NCBI GenBank assembly: GCA_911728455.2
Contig: OU452240.1
Coordinates: 4,597,913-4,661,912, forward strand
Reading direction: 5' to 3'
Length of the DNA: 64,000 nt
Source of the DNA: Marthasterias glacialis
Lineage: Eukaryota; Echinodermata; Asteroidea; Forcipulatida; Asteriidae
Shown here: positions 25,201-39,458 of the stretch, piece after piece
How the letters are laid out: each line of letters opens with the position of its first letter
How positions within the stretch are numbered: the first letter of the stretch is position 1
Notes under the pieces: generated by a model
The model's database searches: none
The model's input: only the letters and a program-made list of their open reading frames with translations
What the model was told of the DNA's origin: nothing
Position numbers and translations under genes: made by a program

Positions 25201-28200
25201 GCAAGGCTAGGTATTAATGCTCACTTTTCCAATGTTGTTTATCCTTTTTTACAGTGATTTAGGCCAACATTACAAACAAAATAACAGACGGGTGGCTACA
25301 TAATAGTCGTCCGACGCCGGTAGTGCATGGCTTAAAAAACCAGAAGGCTCAGAAGAATTCTGTTAAACTATGAAACAGTGATGTGATTTAAATTAATGCC
25401 GTACCATACTACTTTGAATAAAGGGGCTGATTAACTAATTCATTGCTTACGAAAGTATAATCGACTGTTTTCGAACTCACTCTGTGTCACGGCCTATCTC
25501 CTTACACGTATTTTTTCACCAGCTGTATGTCATACCCGATAGGGGGTCACGTGACAGCATGTAAACATTGTCGCGCAATTGGTCTATTGAATTGAATTAT
25601 TGTGTCCATGCACCAGAGCGATATATATTGACTAGAGCGCTAACTCTACATTGTATATGCACAACCGTTTTGAAATCGCGCTGCACGCAGACATGTCTAG
25701 TCATTGTGCGTCATTGAAGAAAGATTTTAATTTTCAAAGAGCATTTGCCCGGGAGTATTCTGCATATCTTGCGTGCGCGCAACTCAAGTACGCATCACAC
25801 TGCAACTTGAAAACAGGATGCGACAATCGACAGCTCCATGGCCGGCACTGACTAGAAAAAACAATTCTGACTGTATAAAAAAGTTAAGGAAAGAATACAA
25901 TTAAATGTAGGCTATATCGTGAATCTTAGCCAGTTTAGGCTAATGTCTCTTTTATAAAAAGGGCCTACCTTACGTCAATCTTTGAGTAAATGGTGCAAAA
26001 TTCTTCCCTTCACTGCAGAAAATGAAGCGATGCAAGAAATATAAAAAAAATTGTCACGGCACGTATGTTCAAAAGCGCACGAGATGTACAACACGAGTGC
26101 ATGCAGTACTAGATACGCGTGCGCTGAGGTTAAATCACGCAAATTAACTGAATGCGCGTTTTATTTCTGGTATGAGTGATTCCATAACACACAGAAAAGG
26201 AATAAAGCAGTGGTATGCAAATAGCCGTAACCCAGCCGTACAAGATTTCAAGTTTTCCATAGGTTTGTACACAAACATGGATGCGCCCAGGCGGCTTCAA
26301 CGTACGAACAATGCTAGCGCTCTAGTCAATATACATGTATATACATAGCTCTATGCCATGCACTCACCTCCTTCAGGGCTAAATCGGCAGTCAGACCGCT
26401 GACCAACAGGCCTACGTACTCCGGCTTCACACTCGGAATCGGAATAGCACTTAGTTTATTTAACAACTGTCAAAAGGAAACAAAGTTTTCATAGTTATTA
26501 CTCATTCTGAGAATCATTTTGGGTATTTATGCCACAACGCGAGAATTCAAATTACCAGAACAAAAGTCGCCCGGACATTCCACTGCTGAGCATGCATGTA
26601 AACACGCGCACGCCGTCTAACGTTTTGTTTCACTGGCAAACAGAAAACATGGTCTTGAATATTTTGCTTATTGTAGGCTATTGGATGTGCAGTGGATTTT
26701 GTGTAATTTGATTCCAGACCTTTGTCCTTTTGTTCAAAGAAGAGGATTAGGAGACATCGTTATATCATTCATGGGTGTCTTAAACCTTTTTTTATGTAGG
26801 ATTATGGTTTTGGGGGTTTGAGAAATGAGGAAAGTTTCTTGCAACTTACGACATATTCACCATAGGCTCCAAGACTCATGTAGCATACACTCTGGCCAAT
26901 CTTTACATTTGTGACGTCTTTGCCAACGTCAACGACCTCTCCAACACCCTGAAGAAGAACATGGAACACAAGATCCAATGCAAAGATTTCGACTTGGACG
27001 AACATACAAGTCAAAACAAAAAAAAGAAAAAGAAGGAGTACAGTGCCCCAGTACGGGTCGACAGTGTATCATAGCCAGTTTACAATAATAATAGCAGGCA
27101 TTTATCACAAGCTTTTACAGACAAATTCATACCAATCCTTCAGGTACTGTCACACACAGTCCAGAAAATACTATGATGACCTCGAGAATGTGTGCACCCA
27201 CACCCATGGGAACAAGGTTGAACTAGACATTATGTGTTTGTGGACAAACACGTAGCTGTTCCGAAGTTGTTTGTCCTTTGATTAAATACTCAAGACCTTA
27301 ATAATGGTCCTACACGGTACAACGATAATGACTTTGACAATTGGCGCAGGACATATGTTTTTTTTTTAATTGAGAGCTTCTTTTTTCGACCGGAAGTAAA
27401 GGTCAAAGTGGGGTCATGCGTGATATAAAAATGACACCTTCGATGTGAGCTACAAATGTACAAAGATTATAACTCTACGACATTTGGCACATGATATATG
27501 TTCTTTTAATTTAGAGCTTCCTGTCTGGACTGGAAGTAAAGGTCAAAGTGAGGTCTTGCCTAGTAACCAAATGTCACATGTGATGTAAGGTACAAATGGT
27601 ACAAAGATAATGACTAGTACATTTGCCACAGGAGATATGCTTTTTGAAATTTAGAGCTTCCTGTTTGGACTGGAAGTAAAGGTCAAAGTGGGGTCATTCT
27701 AATAACCAAATGTCACACATGATGTAAGCTACAAATGGAACAAAAATTATGACTCTAGGACATTTGGCACATGAGATATGCTGTTATGAAATTTATAGCT
27801 TCCTGTTTGGACCGGAAGTAAAGGTCAAAGTGGGGTTACGCCTCTAAACAAAATGTCAGATATGATGTAAGCTACAAAACAACATAAAGATTACAAATTT
27901 ATGAAATTTAGTTCAGGAGATGAGATTCTTTAAAGTTTTGAACTTCCTGTTTGGACCGGAAGGAAAGGTCAAATCGGGGTCATATGTTTAAATAAAATGC
28001 CACATGTGCTCTAAGCTAATTTGGAGTAAGCGACATGATTCAGGGTAACCGAGATGATTTTGAGTAAGTTTTGAGTATGCAACATATGATTTCGAATAGG
28101 CGAAATGATTCTGAGTGAGCGAAATGATCATAAGTAAAGAAAAATGACTTAGCGTAAGCAAAATAATTTAGAGAAAGCGACATGATTGTGAGTAACCGTG

Positions 28201-31200
28201 ATGATTCTGAGTAAGTTTTGAGTATGCAACATATGATTTCGAATAGGCGAAATGATTCTGAGTGAGCGAAATGATCATAAGTAAAGAAAAATGACTTAGC
28301 GTAAGCAAAATAATTTAGAGAAAGCGACATGATTGTGAGTAACCGTGATGATTCTGAGTAAGTTTTGAGTATGCAACATATGATTTCGAATAGGCGAAAT
28401 GATTCTGAGTGAGCGAAATGATCATAAGAAAAGAAAAATGACTTAGCGTAAGCAAAATAATTTAGAGAAAGCGACATGATTGTGAGTAACCGTGATGATT
28501 CTGAGTAAGTTTTGAGTATGCAACATATGATTTCGAATAGGCGAAATGATTCTGAGTGAGTGAAATGATCATAAGTAAAGAAAAATTACTTAGCGTAAGC
28601 AAAATAATTTGGAGTAAGCGACATGATTCTGAGAAAGCGAAATGATTTCGAGTAACTGGAATGATTCTGAGTTGAATGACCACGCAAAAAAATAAAAATA
28701 AAATCAAATGAATAAGCGTACAAGTGAAATGATTTCTATAGTGAGCAAATTGAAGTGGATAAGCATAATGATTATATTTGAACGAGTGTTTATTCAATAC
28801 CCAACACGATTCCTAGTAAACAAATTGATTCTGAGCAACCGGAAAAAATTCCATAGGCGAAATGATTCTTAGTAGATTTCAAGTAATCTAAAAAATAAAT
28901 CAAGGGAAATGATTTTCAGTAAACTGGATATGCCTTCGCTGAATATTTCTTGGGAGCAGCTTTTTTTACCATGCATCAACTTTGAAAGTGAAATACGTTG
29001 TGCTTTGATGAATTTTTATGGTCTGGGACAAGTGAAGTCATTATATTAGTTATAAGCCAAACTAACATCTGATAACACAAATCAAATTTAAAACGCTAAA
29101 AAAATTAGCGCTACCCCGCCGCATTCATGTTTGCGGTTTTCCCACCAAAAACCTGTACAGGTTCGCAACACTGAGGAACATCATTGGATTAACGTGTGAA
29201 AAACAGGCGAGTGCGTACTTGTGTACAACTTTGCTATCAACTATGAGCGGCGAAAAGCGGCGCAATCCACACAGCGTTGTACTAATGGTGCTCAGATTGA
29301 ACAATTAACGGTTAATTAAAATGAAATACGTTGTGCTTTGATGAATTTTTATGGTCTGGGACAACTCTTGGTAAAAGCAATCATGTTTTCTAAACGATCT
29401 TTGTAATATAGCAATCCAAAATTCAATATATTTTGAAAAATTGTGGTTTTTGACCTACCAAATAGTTACACTTTTTGGGCCGTGCCTTTTGTACACAGAC
29501 ACAAAACGTGCCATAAATGACGTCATGATGACGTGACAGACACAAACAATCCAAATTGCACATCTACAATATTCAACAAGTCTATAACTGAAAAGAAAAT
29601 TAAGATCGGTTGTAGGCTTCCTGAGATAAGCTGGAGACAAGAATGCTTATTTAATTATTCACACTGCTGTCTTATGGTTAATTAATTAATAATTATAATT
29701 TTATGATATCGTTTAGCTAAGTCAAGACACAAGCTTTAACATGATATAGAATTTAACTTATAATGATAATTCAAAGAACGGCATTTTGTGCGCAGAAAAG
29801 TCATGTGTTAAGTCAATAGGGTTTTGGGGAAATAAAGAATAATAATAATAATAATGATAATAATAATAATAAAAAAAATAAAAATCTCGACAGAAACAAT
29901 AGCTGTTCCGACTGATAGTCGGAACAGCTAATAAACCTACCTCGAACCCAACATCAAATGGGGGCTGATCTTTCTGCGCCAGATTACTCAGCCCTGCAGT
30001 CTTGTTGATGTCCGTTGCATTTACCCCAGCGAACCTGACAGATGAATAGTAATAATAATAATAACTAGACATTATGTGTTTGTGGACAAACACGTAGCTG
30101 TTTCGAAGTTGTTTGTCGTTTGATTAAATACTCAAGACCTTGATAATGGTCCTACACGGTACAACGATAATGACTTTGACAATTGGCGCAGAACATATGA
30201 TTTTTTTTTAATTGAGAGCTTCTTTTTTCGACCGGAAGTAAAGGTCAAAGTGGGGTCATGCGTGATATAAAAATGTCACCTTCGATGTGAGCTACAAATG
30301 TACAAAGATTATAACTCTACGACATTTGGCACATGATATATGTTCTTTTAATTTAGAGCTTCCTGTCTGGACTGGAAGTAAAGGTCAAAGTGAGGTCTTG
30401 CCTAGTAACCAAATGTCAAATGTGATGTAAGCTACAAATGGTACAAAGATAATGACTAGTACATTTGACACAGGAGATATGCTTTTTGAAATTTAGAGCT
30501 TCCTGTTTGGACCGGAAGTAAAGGTCAAAGTGGGGTCATTCTAATAACCAAATGTCACACATGATGTAAGCTACAAATGGAACAAAGATTATGACTCTAG
30601 GACATTTGGCACATGAGATATGCTGTTATGAAATTTATAGCTTCCTGTTTGGACCGGAAGTAAAGGTCAAAGTGGGGTCACGCCTCTAAACAAAATGTCC
30701 GATATGATGTAAGCTACAAAACAACATAAAGATTACAAATTTATGAAATTTAGTTCAGGAGATGAGACTCTTTAAAGTTTTGAACTTCCTGTTTGGACCG
30801 GAAGGAAAGATCAAATCGGGGTCATATGTTTAAATAAAATGTCACATGTGCTCTAAGCTTTAAAATGGCACAAAGATTGTGACTCTACGATGTGTGCTTC
30901 GGGAGATATGATTTTTTCATTATTAAACGTTGAATTAATGTAACTTGATACCTGATGACGTCACGATGACAAAACAAGTTTGCCTTACTATGATTTTTTG
31001 TCATTTACAAGGTGGTATAACTTTTATTCCTATGCGATGCCTTTGAACGAAAACCCTAAAAATGCGAAGATTCTGCAAGTTTTATGTAGAAAAACATCTA
31101 CCAATAGAGGGCGATATAGCATATGTGAAGTCATTATATTAGTTATTAAAAGCCAAACTAACATCTGATAACACAAATCAAGTTTAAAACGCTAAAAAAA

Positions 31201-34200
31201 TTAGCGCTACCCCGCCGCATTCATGTTTGCGGTTTTCCCACCAAAAACCTGTACAGGTTCGCAACACTGAGGAACATCATTGGATTAACGTGTGAAAAAC
31301 AGGCGAGTGCGTACTTGTGTACAACTTTGCTATCAACTCTGAGCGGCAAAAAGCGGTGCAATCCACACAGCGTTGTACTAATGTTGCTCAGATTGAACAA
31401 TTAACGGTTAATTAAAGTGAAATACGTTGTGCTTTGATGAATTTTTATGGTCTGGGACAAGTGAAGTCATTATATTAGTTATTAAAAGCCAAACTAACAT
31501 CTGATAACACAAATCAAGTTTAAAACGCTAAAAAAATTAGCGCTACCCCGCCGCATTCATGTTTGCGGTTTTCCCACCAAAAACCTGTACAGGTTCGCAA
31601 CACTGAGGAACATCATTGGATTAACGTGTGAAAAACGGGCGAGTGCGTACTTGTGTACAACTTTGCTATCAACTTTGAGCGGCGAGAAGCGGCGCAATCC
31701 ACACAGCTTTGTACTAATGGTGCTCAGATTGAACAATTAACGGTTAATTAAAGTGAAATACGTTGTGCTTTGATGAGTTTTTATGGTCTGGGACAACTCT
31801 TGGTAAAAGCAATCATGTTTCCTAAACGATCTTTGTAATATAGCAATCTAAAATTCAATATTTTTTGAAAAATTGTGGTTTTTGACCTACCAAATAGTTA
31901 CACTTTTTGGGCCGTGCCTTTTGTACACAGACACAAAACGTGCCATAAATGACGTCATGATGACGTGACAGACACAAACAATCCAAATTGCACATCTACA
32001 ATATTGAACAAGTCTATAACTGAAAAGAAAATTAAGATCGGTTGTAGGCTTTCTGAGATAAGCTGGAGACAAGAATGCTTAATTAATTATTCACACTGCT
32101 GTCTTATAGTTAATTAATTAATAATTATAATTTTATGATATCGTTTAGCTAAGTCAAGACACAAGCTTTAACATGATATAGAATTTAACTTATAATGATA
32201 ATTCAAAGAACGGCATTTTGTGCGCAGAAAAGTCATGTGTTAAGTCAATAGGGTTTTTTGGGAAAAAAAGAATAATAATAATAATAAACTAGACATTATG
32301 TGTTTGTGGACAAACACGTAGCTGTTCCGAAGTTGTTTGTCCTTTGATTAAATACTCAAGACCTTGATAATGGTCCTACACGGTACAACGATAATGACTT
32401 TGAAAATTGGCGCAGGACATATGGTTTTTTTTAATTGAGAGCTTCTTTTTTCGACCGGAAGTTAAGGTCAAAGTGGGGTCATGCGTGATATCAAAATGTC
32501 ACCTTCGATGTGAGCTACAAATGTACAAAGATTATAACTCTACGACATTTGGCACATGTTTTTTTAATTTAGAGCTTCCTGTCTGGACCGGAAGTAAAGG
32601 TCGAAGTGAGGTCTTGCCTAGTAACCAAATGTCACATGTGATGTAAGGTACAAATGGTACAAAGATAATGACTAGTACATTTGCCACAGGAGATATGCTT
32701 TTTGAAATTTAGAGCTTCCTGTTTGGACCGGAAGTAAAGGTCAAAGTGGGGTTACGCCTCTAAACAAAATGTCCGATATGATGTAAGTTACAAAACAACA
32801 TAAAGATTACAAATTTATGAAATTTAGTTCAGGAGATGAGATTCTTTAAAGTTTTGAACTTCCTGTTTGGACTGGAAGGAAAGGTCAAATCGGGGTCATA
32901 TGTTTATATAAAATGCCACATGTGCTCTAAGCTAATTTGGAGTAAGCGACATGATTCAGGGTAACCGAGATGATTTTGAGTAAGTTTTGAGTATGCAACA
33001 TATGATTTCGAATAGGCGAAATGATTCTGAGTGAGCGAAATGATCATAAGTAAAGAAAAATGACTTAGCGTAAGCAAAATAATTTAGAGAAAGCGACATG
33101 ATTGTGAGTAACCGTGATGATTCTGAGTAAGTTTTGAGTATGCAACATATGATTTCGAAAAGGTGAAATGATTCTGAGTGAGCGAAATGATCATAAGTAA
33201 AGAAAAATGACTTAGCGTAAGCAAAATAATTTAGAGAAAGCGACATGATTGTGAGTAACCGTGATGATTCTGAGTAAGTTTTGAGTATGCAACATATGAT
33301 TTCGAATAGGCGAAATGATTCTGAGTGAGCGAAATGATCATAAGTAAAGAAAAATGACTTAGCGTAAGCAAAATAATTTAGAGAAAGCGACATGATTGTG
33401 AGTAACCGTGATGATTCTGAGTAAGTTTTGAGTATGCAACATATGATTTCGAATAGGCGAAATGATTCTGAGTGAGCGAAATGATCATAAGTAAAGAAAA
33501 ATGACTTAGCGTAAGCAAAATAATTTAGAGAAAGCGACATGATTGTGAGTAACCGTGATGATTCTGAGTAAGTTTTGAGTATGCAACATATGATTTCGAA
33601 TAGGCGAAATGATTCTGAGTGAGCGAAATGATCATAAGTAAAGAAAAATGACTTAGCGTAAGCAAAATAATTTAGAGAAAGCGACATGATTGTGAGTAAC
33701 CGTGATGATTCTGAGTAAGTTTTGAGTATGCAACATATGATTTCGAATAGGCGAAATGATCATAAGTAAAGACAAATGACTTAGCGTAAGCAAAATAATT
33801 TGGAGTAAGCGACATGATTCTGAGAAAGCGAAATTATTTCGAGTAACTGGAATGATTCTGAGTTGAATGACCACGCAAAAAAAAATAAAAATAAAATCAA
33901 ATGAATAAGCGTACAAGTGAAATGATTTCTATAGTGAGCAAATTGAAGTGGATAAGCATAATGATTATATTTGAACGAGTGTTTATTCAATAACCAACAC
34001 GATTCCTAGTAAACAAATTGATTCTGAGCAACCGGAAAAATTCCATAGGCGAAATGATTCTTAGTAGATTTCAAGTAATCTAAAAAATAAATCAAGGGAA
34101 ATGATTTTCAGTAAACTGGATATGCCTTCGCTGAATATTTCTTGGGAGCAGCTTTTTTTACCATGCATCAACTTTGAAAGTGAAATACGTTGTGCTTTGA

Positions 34201-37200
34201 TGAATTTTTATGGTCTGGGACAAGTGAAGTTATTATATTAGTTATTAAAAGCCAAACTAACATCTGATAACACAAATCAAATTTAAAACGCTAAAAAAAT
34301 TAGCGCTACCCCGCCGCATTCATGTTTGCGGTTTTCCCACCAAAAACCTGTACAGGTTCGCAACACTGAGGAACATCATTGGATTAACGTGTGAAAAACA
34401 GGCGATCAGAGTGCGTACTTGTGTACAACTTTGCTATCAACTTTGAGCGGCGAAAAGCGGCGCAATCCACACAGCGTTGTACTAATGGTGCTCAGTTTGA
34501 ACAATTAACGGTTAATTAAAGTGAAATACGTTGTGCTTTGATGAATTTTTATGGTCTGGGACAACTCTTGGTTAAAGCAATCATGTTTTCTAAACGATCT
34601 TTGTAATATAGCAATCCAAAATTCAATATATTTTGAAAAATTGTGGTTTTTGACCTACCAAATAGTTACACTTTTTGGGCCGTGCCTTTTGTACACAGAC
34701 ACAAAACGTGCCATAAATGACGTCATGATGACGTGACAGACACAAACAATCCAAATTGCACATCTACAATATTCAACAAGTCTATAACTGAAAAGAAAAC
34801 TAAGATCGGTTGTAGGCTTCCTGAGATAAGCTGGAGACAAGAATGCTTAATTAATTATTCACACTGCTGTCTTATGGTTAATTAATTAATAATTATAATT
34901 TTATGATATCGTTTAGCTAAGTCAAGACACAAGCTTTAACATGATATAGAATTTAACTTATAATGATAATTCAAAGAACGGCATTTTGTGCGCAGAAAAG
35001 TCATGTGTTAAGTCAATAGGGTTTTGGGGGAAATAAAGAATAATAATAATAATAACTAGAGATTATGTGTTTGTGGACAAACACGTAGCTGTTCCGAAGT
35101 TGTTTCTCCTTTGATTAAATACTCAAGACCTTGATAATGGTCCTACACGGTACAACGATAATGACTTTGACAATTGGCGCAGGACATATGGTTTTTTTTA
35201 ATTGAGAGCTTCTTTTTTCGACCGGAAGTTAAGGTCAAAGTGGGGTCATGCGTGATATCAAAATGTCACCTTCGATGTGAGCTACAAATGTACAACGATT
35301 ATAACTCTACGACATTTGGCACATGATATAGTTTTTTTAATTTAGAGCTTCCTGTCTGGACCGGAAGTAAAGGTCAAAGTGAGGTCTTGCCCAGTAACCA
35401 AATGTCACATGTGGTGTAAGCTACAAATGGAACAAAGATTATGACTCTAGGACATTTGGCACATGAGATATGCTGTTATGAAATTTATAGCTTCCTGTTT
35501 GGACCGGAAGTAAAGGTCAAAGTGGGGTCACGCCTCTAAACAAAATGTCCGATATGATGTAAGCTACAAAACAACATAAAGATTACAAATTATGAAATTT
35601 AGTTCAGGAGATGAGACTCTTTAAAGTTTTGAACTTCCTGTTTGGACCGGAAGGAAAGGTCAAATCGGGGTCATATGTTTAAATAAAATGCCACATGTGC
35701 TCTAAGCTTTAAAATGGCACAAAGATTGTGACTCTACGATGTGTGCTTCGGGAGATATGATTTTTTCATTATTAAACGTTGAATTAATGTAACTTGATAC
35801 CTGATGACGTCACGATGACAAAAACAAGTTTGCCTTACTATGATTTTTTGTCATTTACAAGGTGATATAACTTTTATTCCTATGCGATGCCTTTGAACGA
35901 AAACCCTAAAAATGCAAAGATTCTGCAAGTTTTATGTAGAAAAACATCTACCAATAGAGGGCGCTATAGCATATGTGAAGTCATTATATTAGTTATTAAA
36001 AGCCAAACTAACATCTGATAACACAAATCAAGTTTAAAACGCTAAAAAAATAAGCGCTACCCCGCCGCATTCATGTTTGCGGTTTTCCCACCAAAAACCT
36101 GTACAGGTTCGCAACACTCAGGAACATCATTGGATTAACGTGTGAAAAACAGGCGAGTGCGTACTTGTGTACAACTTTGCTATCAACTCTGAGCGGCGAA
36201 AAGCGGCGCAATCCACACAGCGTTGTACTAATGGTGCTCAGATTGAACAATTAACGGTTAATTAAAGTGAAATACGTTGTGCTTTGATGAATTTTTAAGG
36301 TCTGGGACAAGTGAAGTCATTATATTAGTTATTAAAAGCCAAACTAACATCTGATAACACAAATCAAGTTTAAAACGCTAAAAAAATTAGCGCTACCCCG
36401 CCGCATTCATGTTTGCGGTTTGCCCACCAAAAACCTGTACAGGTTTGCAACACTCAGGAACATCATTGGATTGACGTGTGAAAAACAGGCGAGTGCGTAC
36501 TTGTGTACAACTTTGCTATCAATTTTGAGCGGCGAAAAGCGGCGCAATCCACACAGCGTTGTACTAATGGTGCTCAGATTGAACAATTAACGGTTAATTA
36601 AAGTGAAATACGTTGTGCTTTGATGAATTTTTATGGTCTGGGACAACTCTTGGTAAAAGAAATCATGTTTTCTAAACGATCTTTGTAATATAGCAATCTA
36701 AAATTCAATATATTTTGAAAAATTGTGGTTTTTGACCTACCAAATAGTTACACTTTTTGGGCCGTGCCTTTTGTACACAGACACAAAACGTGCCATAAAT
36801 GACGTCATGATGACGTGACAGACACAAACAATCCAAATTGCACATCTACAATATTCAACAAGTCTATAACTGAAAAGAAAATTAAGATCGGTTGTAGGCT
36901 TCCTGAGATAAGCTGGAGACAAGATTGCTTAATTAATTATTCACACTGCTGTCTTATGTTTAATTAATTAATAATTATAATTTTATGATATCGTTTAGCT
37001 AAGTCAAGACACAAGCTTTAACATGATATAGAATTTAACTTATAATGATAATTCAAAGAACGGCATTTTGTGCGCAGAAAAGTCATGTGTTAAGTCAATA
37101 GGGTTTTGGGGGAAATAAAGAATAATAATAATAATAATAATAATATAAAAAAATAAAAATCTCGACAGAAACAATAGCTGTTCCGACTGATAGTCGGAAC

Positions 37201-39418
37201 AGCTAATAAAAACTAGACATTATGTGTTTGTGGACAAACACGTAGCTGTTCCGAAGTTGTTTGTCCTTTGATTAAATACTCAAGACCTTGATAATGGTCC
37301 TACACGGTACAACGATAATGACTTTGACAATTGGCGCAGGACATATGATTTTTTTTTTAATTGAGAGCTTCTTTTTTCGACCGGAAGTAAAGGTCAAAGT
37401 GGGGTCATACGTGATATCAAAATGTCACCTTCGATGTGAGCTACAAATGTACAAAGATTATAACTCTACGACATTTGGCACATGATATATGTTTTTTAAT
37501 TTAGAGCTTCCTGTCTGGACCGGAAGTAAAGGTCAAAGTGAGGTCTTGCCTAGTAACCAAATGTCACATGTGATGTAAGCTACAAATGGAACAAAGATAA
37601 TGACTAGTACATTTGCCACAGGAGATATGCTTTTTGAAATTTAGAGCTTCCTGTTTGGACCGGAAGTAAAGGTCAAAGTGGGGTCATGCTAATAACCAAA
37701 TGTCACACATGATGTAAGCTACAAATGGAACAAAGATTATGACTCTAGGACATTTGGCACATGAGATATGCTGTTATGAAATTTATAGCTTCCTGTTTGG
37801 ACCGGAAGTAAAGGTCAAAGTGGGGTCACGCCTCTAAACAAAATGTCCGATATGATGTAAGCTACAAAACAACATAAAGATTACAAATTTAGGAAATTTA
37901 GTTCAGGAGATGAGACTCTTTAAAGTTTTGAACTTCCTGTTTGGACCGGAAGGAAGGGTCAAATCGGGGTCATATGTTTAAATAAAATGTCACATGTGCT
38001 CTAAGCTTTAAAATGGCACAAAGATTGTGACTCTACGATGTGTGCTTCGGGAGATATGATTTTTTCATTATTAAACGTTGAATTAATGTAACTTGATACC
38101 TGATGACGTCACGATGACAAAAACAAGTTTGCCTTACTATGATTTTTTGTCATTTACAAGGTGGTATAACTTTTATTCCTATGCGATGCCTTTGAACGAA
38201 AACCCTAAAAATGCTAAGATTCTGCAAGTTTTATGTAGAAAAACATCTACCAATAGAGGGCGCTATAGCATATGTGAAGTCATTATATTAGTTATTAAAA
38301 GCCAAACTAACATCTGATAACACAAATCAAGTTTAAAACGCTAAAAAAATTAGCGCTACCCCGCCGCATTCATGTTTGCGGTTTTCCCACCAAAAACCTG
38401 TACAGGTTCGCAACACTCAGGAACATCATTGGATTAACGTGTGAAAAACAGGCGAGTGCGTACTTGTGTACAACTTTGCTATCAACTCTGAGCGGCGAAA
38501 AGCGGCGCAATCCACACAGCGTTGTACTAATGCTGATCAGATTGAACAATTAACGGTTAATTAAAGTGAAATACGTTGTGCTTTGATGAATTTTTATGGT
38601 CTGGGACAAGTGAAGTCATTATATTAGTTATTAAAAGCCAAACTAACATCTGATAACACAAATCAAGTTTAAAACGCTAACAAAATTAGCGCTACCCCGC
38701 CGCATTCATGTTTGCGGTTTTCCCACCAAAAACCTGTACAGGTTCGCAACACTAAGGAACATCATTGGATTAACGTGTGAAAAACAGGCGAGTGCGTACT
38801 TGTGTACAACTTTGCTATCAACTTTGAGCGGCGAAAAGCGGCGCAATCCACACAGCGTTGTACTAATGGTGCTCAGATTGAACAATTAACGGTTAATTAA
38901 AGTGAAATACGTTGTGCTTTGATAAATTTTTATGGTCTGGGACAACTCTTGGTAAAAGAAATCATGTTTTCTAAACGATCTTTGTAATATAGCAATCTAA
39001 AATTCAATATATTTTGAAAAATTGTGGTTTTTGACCTACCAAATAGTTACACTTTTTGGGCCGTGCCTTTTGTACACAGACACAAAACGTGCCATAAATG
39101 ACGTCATGATGACGTGACAGACTCAAACAATCCAAATTGCACATCTACAATATTCAACAAGTCTATAACTGAAAAGAAAATTAAGATCGGTTGTAGGCTT
39201 CCTGAGATAAGCTGGAGACAAGAATGCTTAATTAATTATTCACACTGCTGTCTTATGGTTAATTAATTAATAATTATAATTTTATGATATCGTTTAGCTA
39301 AGTCAAGACACAAGCTTTAACATGATATAGAATTTAACTTATAATGATAATTCAAAGAACGGCATTTTGTGCGCAGAAAAGTCATGTGTTAAGTCAATAG
39401 GGTTTTGGGGGAAATAAA

Positions 39419-39458
<40 letters not shown>

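Noticed and set aside
28462..28797. Possible CRISPR-like or regulated direct repeat
   Set aside because: The repeats are contiguous minisatellite subrepeats without unique spacers, in a eukaryotic genome.
29455..29640. 61-residue frame found nearly identical at 31887, 34655 and 36737
   Set aside because: It is repeated because the array unit is repeated. Substitutions do not favour coding, and no family is recognised.
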